Part shown: one piece after another, positions 9,106 through 17,084 of the stretch
Layout: each line of letters begins with the position of its first letter
Numbering within the stretch: the stretch's first letter is position 1
Assembly: GCF_016765675.1 (NCBI RefSeq)
Contig: NZ_JAESWB010000168.1
Span: 496,001 to 560,000 of the forward strand
Source of the DNA: Neobacillus paridis
GTDB lineage: Bacteria; Bacillota; Bacilli; Bacillales; Cytobacillaceae
Direction of reading: 5' to 3'
DNA length: 64,000 nt
The notes under the pieces: generated by a model
Seen by the model: the letters and a program-made list of their open reading frames with translations, nothing else
Told to the model about the DNA's origin: nothing
The model's database searches: none
Made by a program: the position numbers and the translations under genes

Positions 9106-10530
9106 ATGTTAGAAGAGACTAAAAGAATCGAACAGGATTTTTTAGGGAAAAAAGAGATTCCGGCCAATGCTTATTATGGAATTCAAACACTCCGGGCAGT
9201 TGAAAATTTCCCGATTACCGGTTACCGCATCCACGAAGAACTAATTAAAGCACTGGCAGCGGTAAAGAAAGCGGCGGCTATTGCCAATATGAATACAAAG
9301 CGTTTATACAGCGGTCTGGCCGAAGCGATTGTGCAAGCAGCCGATGAGATATTGCAAGGGAAGTGGCATGAACAGTTTATTGTCGACCCAATTCAGGGGG
9401 GTGCGGGGACTTCCATGAATATGAATGCCAACGAGGTCATTGCCAATCGGGCACTAGAAATTCTTGGTTATGAAAAAGGGGATTATTTTCATTTAAGTCC
9501 TAACAGTCACGTGAATATGTCACAATCAACCAATGATGTCTTTCCGACAGCGATCCATATTGCAGCACTAAAGCTACTGGAAAAATTGCTGGAAACGATG
9601 GCGGATATGCATCAGGTGTTCAAGGAAAAAGCAAAGCAATTTGAGGATGTCATCAAAATGGGGCGGACTCACCTTCAGGATGCCGTGCCGATTCGTCTTG
9701 GGCAGGAATTTGAAGCCTATTCAAGAGTGATTGAACGAGACATGAAGCGGATCAGGCAGTCGTATAAACATTTATATCCGGTCAATATGGGCGCTACAGC
9801 AGTAGGTACTGGATTAAATGCCGACCCGAAATACATTAAAGATGTGGTGAAACAGTTGGCTGACATTACCGGGCTGCCGTTAGTCAATGCCGATCATCTT
9901 GTCGATGCAACCCAAAATACCGATGCTTATACTGAAGTGTCCGCAGCCTTAAAAGTTTGTATGATGAATATGTCCAAGATTGCCAATGATCTACGTTTAA
10001 TGGCATCAGGTCCACGAGCTGGTCTGGCAGAAATCAGTCTTCCTGCTCGTCAGCCGGGCTCTTCGATTATGCCGGGAAAAGTAAATCCGGTCATGCCGGA
10101 AGTGATCAATCAAATCGCCTTCCAAGTCATCGGTAACGACCATACTATTTGCCTAGCTTCCGAGGCGGGGCAGCTTGAATTAAACGTTATGGAACCGGTT
10201 TTGGTGTTTAATTTACTACAATCTATTAGTATTATGAACAACGGTTTCCGCACGTTTACCGATAATTGTCTTAAAGGTATTGAGGCAAATGAGGGACGTT
10301 TAAAAGATTATGTCGAAAAAAGTGTTGGGATCATTACCGCTGTAAATCCGCATCTAGGCTATGAGACAGCAGCAAGAATTGCCAGAGAGGCGATTACCAC
10401 TGGCAAGTCTGTCCGCGAATTATGCCTGCAGCATGATGTCTTAACGGAAGAGGAATTGGACCTCATTTTAAATATTTACGAAATGACAAAACCGGGAATT
10501 GCCGGCGCCGAACTTTTGGATCGCGATTAA
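9106..10530 (+). CDS. aspA: Aspartate ammonia-lyase
   Basis: A 474-residue aspartase of the fumarase/aspartase superfamily, which deaminates L-aspartate reversibly to fumarate and ammonium. The flexible catalytic loop signature GSSIMPGKVNPV is at about residue 315, and MGRTHLQDAVPI and the SQSTNDVFPTA active-site strands are intact. GGGGGC lies about 8 bases from the ATG at 9106. The in-frame TTG at 9091 overlaps the ribosome binding site and is rejected. The 5' leader carries a small hairpin (GGTGG-CTAAT-CCACC, 9043-9057). The gene is monocistronic and is probably repressed by CcpA at the cre site. Fumarase is the alternative superfamily assignment, but length and sequence favour aspartase. 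Confidence 0.92.
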   Translation: MLEETKRIEQDFLGKKEIPANAYYGIQTLRAVENFPITGYRIHEELIKALAAVKKAAAIANMNTKRLYSGLAEAIVQAADEILQGKWHEQFIVDPIQGGAGTSMNMNANEVIANRALEILGYEKGDYFHLSPNSHVNMSQSTNDVFPTAIHIAALKLLEKLLETMADMHQVFKEKAKQFEDVIKMGRTHLQDAVPIRLGQEFEAYSRVIERDMKRIRQSYKHLYPVNMGATAVGTGLNADPKYIKDVVKQLADITGLPLVNADHLVDATQNTDAYTEVSAALKVCMMNMSKIANDLRLMASGPRAGLAEISLPARQPGSSIMPGKVNPVMPEVINQIAFQVIGNDHTICLASEAGQLELNVMEPVLVFNLLQSISIMNNGFRTFTDNCLKGIEANEGRLKDYVEKSVGIITAVNPHLGYETAARIAREAITTGKSVRELCLQHDVLTEEELDLILNIYEMTKPGIAGAELLDRD

Positions 10531-10540
10531 CGGTTAAAAA

Positions 10541-10566
10541 AGCGTGCAGATTTTCTGCACGCTTTT
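10541..10566. terminator. Bidirectional terminator after aspA
   Basis: AGCGTGCAG pairs with CTGCACGCT around a short ATTTT loop. T-runs lie on the plus strand and A-runs before the stem, so it also serves the convergent minus-strand gene. Confidence 0.85.
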
Positions 10567-10577
10567 TGATCAATTAT

Positions 10578-10925
10578 TTATTTGCTTTTTTCTTTCGGCT
10601 GATCGCGCAGCGAGCGATATATTTGGGTATAAAGGCTATTTTCAACAATGTTTTCTAGGAAAAAAGGACCAATAAGCTCTAAATACTCTTCATCCTCAAA
10701 CATTTTCTTATTCTGCAATTCCATTTCCGCTAAACCTTCATATGTTGATAGCAAAGCATATGTATGATCTTTTCCGGAAACAGGTGTCAGAATGTCGACT
10801 TTATGATTGTAATTCTCCATTCTGAACTTTTTAATCTCTCTTAAATTTTCAATTCCTTCTTTAAACTGATCCTGTTTAATCACAAATGTCTGATAGACGA
10901 TGATAGACAAGCAGAGCACCCCCAA
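10578..10925 (-). CDS. Membrane-anchored hypothetical protein, TTG start
   Basis: I do not recognise the family. It is a 115-residue protein with a short N-terminal hydrophobic segment (GVLCLSIIVYQTFVI) and then a charged, probably helical, cytoplasmic or extracytoplasmic domain rich in Glu and Lys (KKFRMENYNHKV, KKMFEDEEYLELIG), ending QPKEKSK. No ATG exists in frame. The TTG at 10925 follows AGAGGAT at a suitable distance, and GTG at 10919 is an alternative. The hydrophobic segment is short for an anchor, so an N-terminal truncation or a frameshift in the T5-G5 run just upstream is possible. Confidence 0.6.
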   Translation of the reverse strand: MGVLCLSIIVYQTFVIKQDQFKEGIENLREIKKFRMENYNHKVDILTPVSGKDHTYALLSTYEGLAEMELQNKKMFEDEEYLELIGPFFLENIVENSLYTQIYRSLRDQPKEKSK

Positions 10926-10983
10926 AAATTTATCCTCTTCGTCAGAATTCCTTGATCTAAAAAAGATTTAAATCATTGCTGGC

Positions 10984-11028
10984 CAATCCCATTATAGATA
11001 CCAAAGGGTTGGAGCTATAATGGGATTG
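10984..11028. repeat. Perfect 14-bp inverted repeat with nested loop hairpin
   Basis: CAATCCCATTATAG (10984-10997) is perfectly complementary to CTATAATGGGATTG (11015-11028). The 17-base loop contains its own CCAA-AGGG-TTGG hairpin. It lies immediately after the stop of the minus-strand zinc-ribbon gene. There is no adjacent T-run on the minus strand, so it is not a classical terminator. Confidence 0.7.
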
Positions 11029-11031
11029 ACT

Positions 11032-11250
11032 TTAAAAAGGTTCATTATTCATGGCTTCCCAGTCGGAATAACTGCCGCTGCCTTGACAGCTTGGACAATC
11101 AAACGAATTAAAGTAGGCAAATTCATTATAGGGATAAACCGTATATCCTCGGCCTTGACAATCAGGACATTTACCCTGGTCTTTCATGTTGGAGAGATGG
11201 TTTTGATATCTTGTTTCTCGCCACTGATAAAACGAGCTGAGCAGTCCCAT
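11032..11250 (-). CDS. Small DnaJ-type zinc-binding protein
   Basis: A 72-residue protein starting MGLLSSFYQWRETRYQNHL, behind GAGGTG 6 bases upstream of the ATG at 11250. Upstream in-frame codons to 11316 lack a ribosome binding site. Two CxxCxGxG motifs, CPDCQGRG and CPSCQGSG, sit 22 residues apart as in one zinc module of the DnaJ cysteine-rich domain. One zinc ion is therefore expected. No J-domain is present and the function is unknown. Similar short Bacillus proteins have sometimes been labelled methionine aminopeptidase, for which I see no support here. Confidence 0.7.
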   Translation of the reverse strand: MGLLSSFYQWRETRYQNHLSNMKDQGKCPDCQGRGYTVYPYNEFAYFNSFDCPSCQGSGSYSDWEAMNNEPF

Positions 11251-11516
11251 ATTTTTCACCTCAATGGATCCTTTTATAATAGTATGGGGGAAAAATGGAA
11301 TATTTATGCTTGACAAGGTCTTATTATGGTACGAGTTTAAAGGGCATTGCTATTATATAATAATATTTTTATGCGGAAATAGCGGTTTTGGTGAGTGATT
11401 TTACTATTGGAAACGGTAATTTGTGTATCAAAAGATGGGAAATAATGATGAAGATGTTGAATCCTTTTGAGGATAATTTTCCCGGAATGAAGGAAACTAA
11501 AATTGAGGTGATTACA

Positions 11517-11690
11517 ATGGGAGATTGGAATGAACAGTCTGCGCCCAATAATAATTTATTGCCGAAAACACTCCGGACTGGTAAATTCGTCGGGAAGCAA
11601 ACCAATCATGAATTTTCCGAAGAACTAGCCGACGGCGGTGAGCGCGACCAATACATTGAACGACAAAAAAACGACCTAAAAATGAAATAA
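11517..11690 (+). CDS. Small acidic/charged protein, possibly YfhD-like
   Basis: A 57-residue hydrophilic protein, MGDWNEQSAPNNN..., with a good ribosome binding site (GAGGTGATTACA-ATG). In-frame codons extend to 11388 but have no better start signal. The central EFSEELADGGERDQ recalls the EFS-ELAD motif of the short YfhD family of Bacillus, whose role is unknown. That assignment is tentative. It lacks membrane segments and cysteines. Confidence 0.5.
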   Translation: MGDWNEQSAPNNNLLPKTLRTGKFVGKQTNHEFSEELADGGERDQYIERQKNDLKMK

Positions 11691-11706
11691 AAGAACATCT
11701 GCAGAT

Positions 11707-11827
11707 CTAATTGCTCGAAAGGCGGAAGGATCGAATGGTTGGGTAAAGAAGAACCGCTCTAATTGCCCGAAAGGCGGAAGGATCAGATGGCTGGATAAAG
11801 AAGAACCGCTATATTTACCCGAAAGGC
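11707..11827 (+). repeat. 52-bp tandem repeat, 2.3 copies
   Basis: Unit 1 (11707-11758) and unit 2 (11759-11810) begin CTAATTGC(T/C)CGAAAGGCGG and end AAAGAAGAACCGCT, differing at only a few bases. A third partial unit (11811-11827) ends in CCCGAAAGGC. The period is not a multiple of three, so the array cannot be one repeated peptide. It lies between a small gene and a bidirectional terminator. Confidence 0.9.
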
Positions 11828-11862
11828 AAAAAATTTTCAGAATTGAAGTAAGACTGCTTTAA

Positions 11863-11895
11863 AAAAGGCAAAGTCACACCGACTTTGCCTTTTTT
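11863..11895. terminator. Bidirectional terminator before the AIM24 gene
   Basis: AAAAGGCAAAGTC pairs with GACTTTGCCTTTT around ACACC, with A- and T-runs at both ends. Confidence 0.85.
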
Positions 11896-11900
11896 AATAA

Positions 11901-12692
11901 TTAATCTCCATTAAACATATCAAAAATTCCTTTGGCAATGCTGCCCTCATCTTTAGAACCACCGCGCGAAGGTGCTGCAGCAAATACTCTGCTGGCGAGC
12001 CTGCTGAATGGAAGAGATTGAATCCAGACAGAGCCTGGTCCTCTTAAGGTGGCAAAAAATAAACCTTCGCCGCCAAACAGGGCCGTTTTGATGCCTTTGA
12101 CAAATTCGATATCGTATTGAACATCTCTCGTCATCGCCACCAGACAGCCGGTATCAACCTGCAGTGCTTGTCCGGGAAGAAGGTCTTTTTTGATGATTGT
12201 TCCACCTGCATGAACGAATGCCATCCCGTCACCTTCGAGTTTCTGCATGATGAAACCTTCGCCTCCGAAGAAGCCAACACCGATTTTTCGTTGAAATTCA
12301 ATTCCGACAGATACACCCTTTGCCGCTGCTAAAAACGCATCTTTTTGGCAGACAATTTTTCCGCCAAATTCACTTAAATTCATCGGAATAATTTTCCCCG
12401 GATACGGTGAGGCAAAGGAAACATGTCTTTTGCCTGAACCGGTATTGGTGAAAGTGGTCATGAACAAGCTTTCTCCAGTAAGGACCCTTTTACCAGCACT
12501 GAAGAGTTTTCCCATTAAGCCGCTGCCGCCAGTACCGGATCCATCACCAAAAATCGTCTCCATGTGAATATCATTTTCCATCATCATAAAGCTGCCTGCC
12601 TCAGCCACAACCGTTTCTTGCGGATCAAGTTCAACTTCAACGAACTGCATATCATCGCCGTAAATCTTATAATCGATTTCGTGATTGTACAC
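11901..12692 (-). CDS. TIGR00266/AIM24 family protein
   Basis: A 263-residue protein of the AIM24/TIGR00266 family, a trimeric-looking all-beta fold with the typical alternation of glycine-rich turns ([33 protein letters not shown]). The glycine-rich [16 protein letters not shown] stretch near residue 50 and the terminal low-complexity SRGGSKDE tail are as in relatives. The biochemical function of bacterial members is unknown; the yeast homologue acts in mitochondrial inner-membrane organisation. The start is GTG at 12692, 5 bases after GGAGGAG; the upstream in-frame GTG at 12710 overlaps that ribosome binding site. Confidence 0.85.
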   Translation of the reverse strand: MYNHEIDYKIYGDDMQFVEVELDPQETVVAEAGSFMMMENDIHMETIFGDGSGTGGSGLMGKLFSAGKRVLTGESLFMTTFTNTGSGKRHVSFASPYPGKIIPMNLSEFGGKIVCQKDAFLAAAKGVSVGIEFQRKIGVGFFGGEGFIMQKLEGDGMAFVHAGGTIIKKDLLPGQALQVDTGCLVAMTRDVQYDIEFVKGIKTALFGGEGLFFATLRGPGSVWIQSLPFSRLASRVFAAAPSRGGSKDEGSIAKGIFDMFNGD

Positions 12693-12771
12693 ACTTACTC
12701 CTCCACTCACTTAAAATGAACTTCCAATTTCTATTTTAAAATAAGTAGGAAAAAAGAGCCATAAAAACAAC

Positions 12772-12802
12772 AAAAGACGCCTGATTCTTCAGACGTCTTT
12801 TG
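12772..12802. terminator. Terminator-like hairpin in a divergent intergenic region
   Basis: AAAAGACGCCTGA pairs with TCAGACGTCTTTT with one mismatch. It lies between two divergent genes, where no transcript should need to end, and directly precedes the structured repeat at 12809. It may belong to that repeat. Confidence 0.5.
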
Positions 12803-12808
12803 TATATT

Positions 12809-12930
12809 GTCCAGCTCCAGCGACAAGGCGCTAAAACTTTTCTCAGATTGAGGCGAAAAACCACACTCCACATTGTGTGTTCCCTAAAGGAATGTTTTTC
12901 GACTTACACAATTCAGCTCATCGCCCGATC
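12809..12930 (-). repeat. Degenerate copy of a Bacillaceae-type structured repeat
   Basis: It begins TGTCCAGCTCCAGCG, the reverse complement of the end of the larger element at 47854-48031 (which finishes in GCGCTGCAGCTGGACA). An AGGCGCT then follows. The interior differs and holds its own hairpin closed by CGAAAAAC and GTTTTTCG (about 12853-12902). This looks like a decayed or recombined relative of the larger element. Confidence 0.55.
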
Positions 12931-13056
12931 ATTATATCACTTCCTAAAAATATTGTAAAGTGAACATTTTTTGCCAAAATAGCTTGATTATCCTCAACTA
13001 TTATTATATATTCAAATAATCAGATATACAAAAATAATAAGATAAGAAGGGTGAAT

Positions 13057-14805
13057 ATGTTTATTAACCAAAGGTTCCATCAATATTCTTTAAAGAGCCT
13101 GCCAAAGGATCTGGTTTCCGGATTGATTGTAGGGGTTATCGCGATCCCGCTTGGCATGGCTTTTGCTATTGCTTCAGGAGTGAAGCCAGAGTATGGAATC
13201 TACACGACCATTGTTGCCGGAATTCTCATCTCCTTATTTGGCGGATCGAAGTATCAAATTGGCGGCCCAACAGGTGCATTCATTCCGATTTTATTTGGAA
13301 TTGTCATGACGTACGGATATGAAAATCTGCTCATCGCCGGATTTATGGCCGGAATCATCCTTCTTTTATTAGGGATTTTTAAACTAGGATCGCTGATTAA
13401 ATACATCCCAAGACCAGTAACAATTGGATTTACGACCGGGATTGCAGTGACCATTTTCACCGGACAAATTGCCAGTTTTCTGGGCTTAGAGGGCATGAAA
13501 AGACATGAGGAGTTTGTAAAAAACATTCAAGAAATTTTTGTCCATTTGCATACAACCAATGTCTATAGTATTTTAACGGCTGGCATTTGTCTGGTTACCA
13601 TAATCCTGACTCCAAAGATTGCCCCTAAAGTTCCTGGTCCTTTGATTGGATTGATGGTTTCTACCTTATTCGCGACCATGCTTTTTCCGGATCAGGTCGC
13701 CACCATTGGAACAGCCTATGGCCAAATTCCAAGTTCGCTGCCGAAGTTTCATATACCTGATATCAACTTGGACGTCATGATGAATCTGATCAAACCAGCT
13801 TTTATTATTGCGATGCTTGGCGGGATTGAGTCGCTGCTTTCGGCTGTGGTTGCCGACGGAATGACGAATAGCCGCCATAACAGCAACAAGGAGTTGATCG
13901 GTCAGGGGATTGCCAACATGGTCACGCCATTATTCGGCGGGATTCCAGCGACCGGGGCCATTGCCCGGACAGCCACGAATATTAAGAATGGTGCAGTGTC
14001 ACCTTTATCAGGAATCATTCATGGAATTGTCGTTCTGCTTGTGCTCATCTTTTTTGCCCAATATGCGTCTTATATTCCGCTTGCAAGTATGGCCCCGATT
14101 CTCATGGTGGTGGCGTGGAATATGAGTGAAAGAAAAGTATTTGGCCATATTTTAAAAACAAAATCTACTGATGCCCTAGTGTTGGTGGTGACTTTTTTAT
14201 TAACGGTGTTTGTCAATTTAACGTTGGCCGTAGAGGTTGGCCTGGTCATGTCGGCAATTCTGTTTGTAAAACGGATGAGCGATATCATGATTACCGCCAA
14301 AGCACTGCCAAATTATGAGACAAAACGTAAAAAGGTGGAAACAGGCATGGTTTCCGATACACATGACTGCCCACAAATCAGTATTTTTAATATCGAAGGT
14401 CCACTATTCTTTGGGGCGGCTTTAACGTTTGAGGAAACGATTATGAAGACGATTAATTATCGTCCGAAAATCCTGCTGCTGCGGATGGGCCGGGTTCCTT
14501 TTATGGACACTACTGGAGAAGCAAATTTATCGAGGATTGTCCATCATTTTTCGAAAAATGGTATAGTAATATTATCGGGTCTTAATCCGCAGCCGGAAAT
14601 GGTTTTAAAGAAGACGGGCTTATACGATATGATTGGAAAAGAGCATTTCTTCGAGCACACGGGAGATGCGATTCAATTTGCTTTGGAACAGATTAACAAA
14701 AATAAGTGCCTCGGCTGCAAGCACTTTGCCTTTCATGAGTGTAAAGAACTTTCCAAGTCTGAGAGCGTAGAAAGCGGCAGGAAAAAGTTAACTGCTACTT
14801 TCTAG
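13057..14805 (+). CDS. SulP family inorganic anion transporter
   Basis: A 582-residue SulP/SLC26-type membrane transporter. The membrane domain (about residues 15-415, including DLVSGLIVGVIAIPLGMAFAIASG and GGPTGAFIPIL) is followed by a cytoplasmic STAS domain (about 445-555). Sulfate, bicarbonate or another small anion could be the substrate. An unusual short cysteine/histidine tail, NKCLGCKHFAFHECKEL, ends the protein and could bind a metal. The ATG at 13057 follows AGAAGG by 6 bases; the in-frame GTG at 13051 is too close to it. An ArsR-type regulator follows 21 bases later, clearly in the same operon. Confidence 0.9.
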   Translation: MFINQRFHQYSLKSLPKDLVSGLIVGVIAIPLGMAFAIASGVKPEYGIYTTIVAGILISLFGGSKYQIGGPTGAFIPILFGIVMTYGYENLLIAGFMAGIILLLLGIFKLGSLIKYIPRPVTIGFTTGIAVTIFTGQIASFLGLEGMKRHEEFVKNIQEIFVHLHTTNVYSILTAGICLVTIILTPKIAPKVPGPLIGLMVSTLFATMLFPDQVATIGTAYGQIPSSLPKFHIPDINLDVMMNLIKPAFIIAMLGGIESLLSAVVADGMTNSRHNSNKELIGQGIANMVTPLFGGIPATGAIARTATNIKNGAVSPLSGIIHGIVVLLVLIFFAQYASYIPLASMAPILMVVAWNMSERKVFGHILKTKSTDALVLVVTFLLTVFVNLTLAVEVGLVMSAILFVKRMSDIMITAKALPNYETKRKKVETGMVSDTHDCPQISIFNIEGPLFFGAALTFEETIMKTINYRPKILLLRMGRVPFMDTTGEANLSRIVHHFSKNGIVILSGLNPQPEMVLKKTGLYDMIGKEHFFEHTGDAIQFALEQINKNKCLGCKHFAFHECKELSKSESVESGRKKLTATF

Positions 14806-14826
14806 CGATGTAAAGGAGTTGATCAA

Positions 14827-15180
14827 TTGAATTTAGAAGTGCAGCGGTTTAAAGCCGAATTTTTTAAAGCTCTTGCTCATCCGTTAAGAATTCGCATTTT
14901 GGAAATTCTTGCTGAAGGAGACAAAAGCGTAAACGAAATTCAGACACTTGCGGGCAGTGAGGGATCAGCCGTTTCACAGCAGCTGCAAGTGTTAAGAGCC
15001 AAAAATATCGTTTCTGGTACGAAAGATGGGAATAAAGTCATTTATACCCTGAAAGATCCGATGCTCATCGAGCTTTTGGCAGTGGCAAAACAAATTTTTA
15101 ATAATCACCTCGTTGATACGATTACGATATTGGATAAGTTTAAGGAAGACGATGAGGTTTCGCTGACACTGAAGAATTAA
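14827..15180 (+). CDS. ArsR/SmtB family winged-helix regulator
   Basis: A 117-residue dimeric repressor-type protein with the ArsR winged helix (about residues 10-85: FFKALAHPLRIRILEILAEG, then SAVSQQLQVLRAKNIV as recognition helix, and the wing TKDGNKVIYTL). It has no cysteine pair in the alpha-3 ELCVCDL position, so it is not a classical arsenic or cadmium sensor. It starts with TTG at 14827 after TAAAGGAG. It is co-transcribed with the SulP transporter and probably represses that operon. The AT-rich TATATTCA...CAGATATA stretch ahead of the operon (about 13007-13028) could be its operator, a weak match. Confidence 0.85.
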   Translation: MNLEVQRFKAEFFKALAHPLRIRILEILAEGDKSVNEIQTLAGSEGSAVSQQLQVLRAKNIVSGTKDGNKVIYTLKDPMLIELLAVAKQIFNNHLVDTITILDKFKEDDEVSLTLKN

Positions 15181-15226
15181 TTTCTTCGCTGTTTTTCCAT
15201 AACGTCATCGAGAAAAAACAGGAAGA

Positions 15227-15400
15227 GTGAAAAAGTTTTCAGCAAATATTGACAAAGAAGGCTATGTCTTCGTTCGGGAAGATCATAAAACTGACCGATT
15301 TTTGGTTAAAAACCGCCCATATGTCTGTCATTTTAGGGGTGGGGACGAGATTTCTAAATTATCTGGGCAGAATGGTGTCAATTTGTGTCATGCGCCCTAA
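15227..15400 (+). CDS. Possible 57-residue ORF, GTG start
   Basis: An ORF beginning (V)KKFSANIDKEGYVFVRED and ending VNLCHAP, with balanced charged and hydrophobic content. No ATG is available and the AGGAAGA ribosome binding site almost touches the GTG. No family is recognised. It fills the gap between arsR and the cold-shock promoter. It could be a gene remnant or a chance ORF. Confidence 0.25.
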   Translation: MKKFSANIDKEGYVFVREDHKTDRFLVKNRPYVCHFRGGDEISKLSGQNGVNLCHAP

Positions 15401-15402
15401 AC

Positions 15403-15580
15403 TTGACATTACTTCTTAGAAATGTTAAATTTTAATCAGCCGTTACACGTTATTAGATTTATGTTACAAGCTTGTTCAAGGTTTAAACCAAGAATGGATA
15501 AGGTAATGAAGTAAAGCTAGGTACGTTGTAATTTGGTGAATTTTAAACATGGCTGAATGGCCAATAGGAGGATTTTTTTA
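15403..15580 (+). promoter_or_regulatory. Cold-shock gene promoter and long 5' leader
   Basis: TTGACA (15403-15408) is followed after 16-17 bases by TTAAAT/TAAATT, giving a leader of about 140 bases before the csp ATG. Long leaders that refold in the cold are typical of csp genes, so post-transcriptional cold control is likely. I have not folded it. Confidence 0.6.
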
Positions 15581-15781
15581 ATGAAAAACGGTAAGGTAAA
15601 ATGGTTTAACTCAGAAAAAGGTTTCGGATTCATCGAAGGAGAAGACGGTAACGACGTATTCGTTCATTACTCAGCAATCCAATCAGAAGGTTTCAAAACC
15701 TTAGAAGAAGGTCAAGAAGTTTCTTTCGAAGTAGTTGAAGGAGCTCGTGGACCTCAAGCTGCTAACGTAACTAAGAAGTAA
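15581..15781 (+). CDS. Cold-shock protein (CspB/CspD family)
   Basis: A 66-residue single OB-fold nucleic-acid-binding protein, starting [19 protein letters not shown] and ending [12 protein letters not shown]1 (KGFGFIE) and RNP2 (VFVHYSAI) are intact; the tyrosine in VFVHY replaces the common Phe. It acts as an RNA chaperone and transcription antiterminator in the cold and in growth. TAGGAGG lies 8 bases ahead of the ATG. The gene is monocistronic with its own leader and terminator. Bacillus genomes carry several paralogues, so I give no letter. Confidence 0.95.
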   Translation: MKNGKVKWFNSEKGFGFIEGEDGNDVFVHYSAIQSEGFKTLEEGQEVSFEVVEGARGPQAANVTKK

Positions 15782-15799
15782 TTTCTCATACTGACTATA

Positions 15800-15831
15800 A
15801 CAGTCCGGTACAATTGCCGGGCTGTTTTTTG
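15800..15831 (+). terminator. Intrinsic terminator of csp
   Basis: ACAGTCCGG pairs with CCGGGCTGT (one G-U), with an 8-base loop and six T. Confidence 0.85.
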
Positions 15832-15935
15832 TTGTTTTGAGTATTCATATCATCAATTACCAGAGCTGGTGAATCGGTAATTTGCTATAATAGAGATATT
15901 GAAAAATCTAGTTTATCAAAAAACAGGGTGATCTG

Positions 15936-17084
15936 ATGAAATTTATCCATACCGCCGATTGGCATTTAGGAAAACTGGTGCACGGTGTCTATATGACGGC
16001 GGACCAGCGGGAAGTGTTGAATCAATTTGTCGACGTCGTTCGAGAGGAAGAGCCGGATGCGGTCGTCATTGCCGGCGATCTGTATGACCGTTCCGTTCCG
16101 CCCACCGATGCAGTAGAATTGTTAGATGAAATTTTATTTAAAATTAATGTTGAAGCGAAGACACCAATTGTGGCAATTGCCGGAAACCACGATAGTGCCG
16201 AACGGCTTTCTTTTGGCAGCTCATGGTATAAGCATAGTCAATTCTATTTATCCGGCAAACTGGCAAACTGTTTTGAACCGGTTCGCATAAATGGAGTGAA
16301 CTTTTATCTCCTTCCTTACGCTGAACCAGGTGTCGTCCGGGAACTTTTAGGGGACGATTCAATCCATTCCCATCATGATGCTATGAAGGCGCTGATTGGA
16401 AGAATCGAAGAAACGATTAACCCTAATGAACCAAATGTCCTCGTAGGACATGCCTTTGTGTTGGGCGGGCAAACATCGGATTCCGAACGGGTCCTATCGG
16501 TCGGCGGTTCCGGTTGCGTCGGTGCGGAATTGTTTGCTCCTTTTTCTTATACGGCCCTTGGCCACCTTCACAGCCCCGATGCCATCCGTCATGAAACAGT
16601 GAAATATTCCGGCTCACTATTAAAATATTCTTTTTCCGAAGCAACCCAAAATAAATCCATTTCGATTATTGAAATAGATCAGAGTGGAAATTTCACCCAT
16701 CGTTATCGCTCTCTAACCCCGAAGCATGATATGCGGGAGCTTGTCGGATTTATCGATCAACTGCTTGATCCGCAATTTTACGAAAAGGAACGGACAGATG
16801 ATTATTTAAAAATAACTCTGCTTGATGAAGGCGCGTTAATTGACCCGATCAATAAACTAAGGCAGGTATACCCCAACGTCCTGCATCTTGAACGAAAAAT
16901 TGATGTCTTGAATTTGAAAAAGAAACAATCCTTTAATGCCATCCGCGCTGAGAAGAAATCGGAGATAGAGCTATTTGAACAATTTTACACAGAAATGACG
17001 ACATCCGCATTTACGAGCGAGAAAAAAGCGGTGATGGCGGAAATGATCGAAAAAGTATTAAAAGGGGAGGCTGCTGTCAAATGA
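15936..17084 (+). CDS. sbcD: Exonuclease subunit SbcD (Mre11-like)
   Basis: A 382-residue nuclease subunit of the SbcCD complex, which trims DNA ends, hairpins and protein-blocked ends during repair. Calcineurin-type metallophosphatase motifs appear in order: DWHLG (about residue 8), GDLYDR (about 49), GNHDS (about 86), GH (about 171) and GHLH (about 209). The metal ligands therefore all look intact. A C-terminal DNA-binding cap region follows. A TATAAT (15886-15891) lies just upstream. The stop overlaps the sbcC start by four bases (ATGA), indicating translational coupling. Confidence 0.95.
   Translation: MKFIHTADWHLGKLVHGVYMTADQREVLNQFVDVVREEEPDAVVIAGDLYDRSVPPTDAVELLDEILFKINVEAKTPIVAIAGNHDSAERLSFGSSWYKHSQFYLSGKLANCFEPVRINGVNFYLLPYAEPGVVRELLGDDSIHSHHDAMKALIGRIEETINPNEPNVLVGHAFVLGGQTSDSERVLSVGGSGCVGAELFAPFSYTALGHLHSPDAIRHETVKYSGSLLKYSFSEATQNKSISIIEIDQSGNFTHRYRSLTPKHDMRELVGFIDQLLDPQFYEKERTDDYLKITLLDEGALIDPINKLRQVYPNVLHLERKIDVLNLKKKQSFNAIRAEKKSEIELFEQFYTEMTTSAFTSEKKAVMAEMIEKVLKGEAAVK

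Noticed and set aside
10578..11031. Selenocysteine (in-frame TGA) extension upstream of the 115-residue gene
   Set aside because: The upstream frame is closed by TAA within about 60 bases and shows no protein-like continuation, so read-through does not rescue an N-terminus.
15856..15881. Inverted repeat ATTACC...GGTAAT before sbcD as a LexA box
   Set aside because: It does not resemble the Bacillus SOS box (CGAACN4GTTCG). It may only be a chance or minor palindrome.
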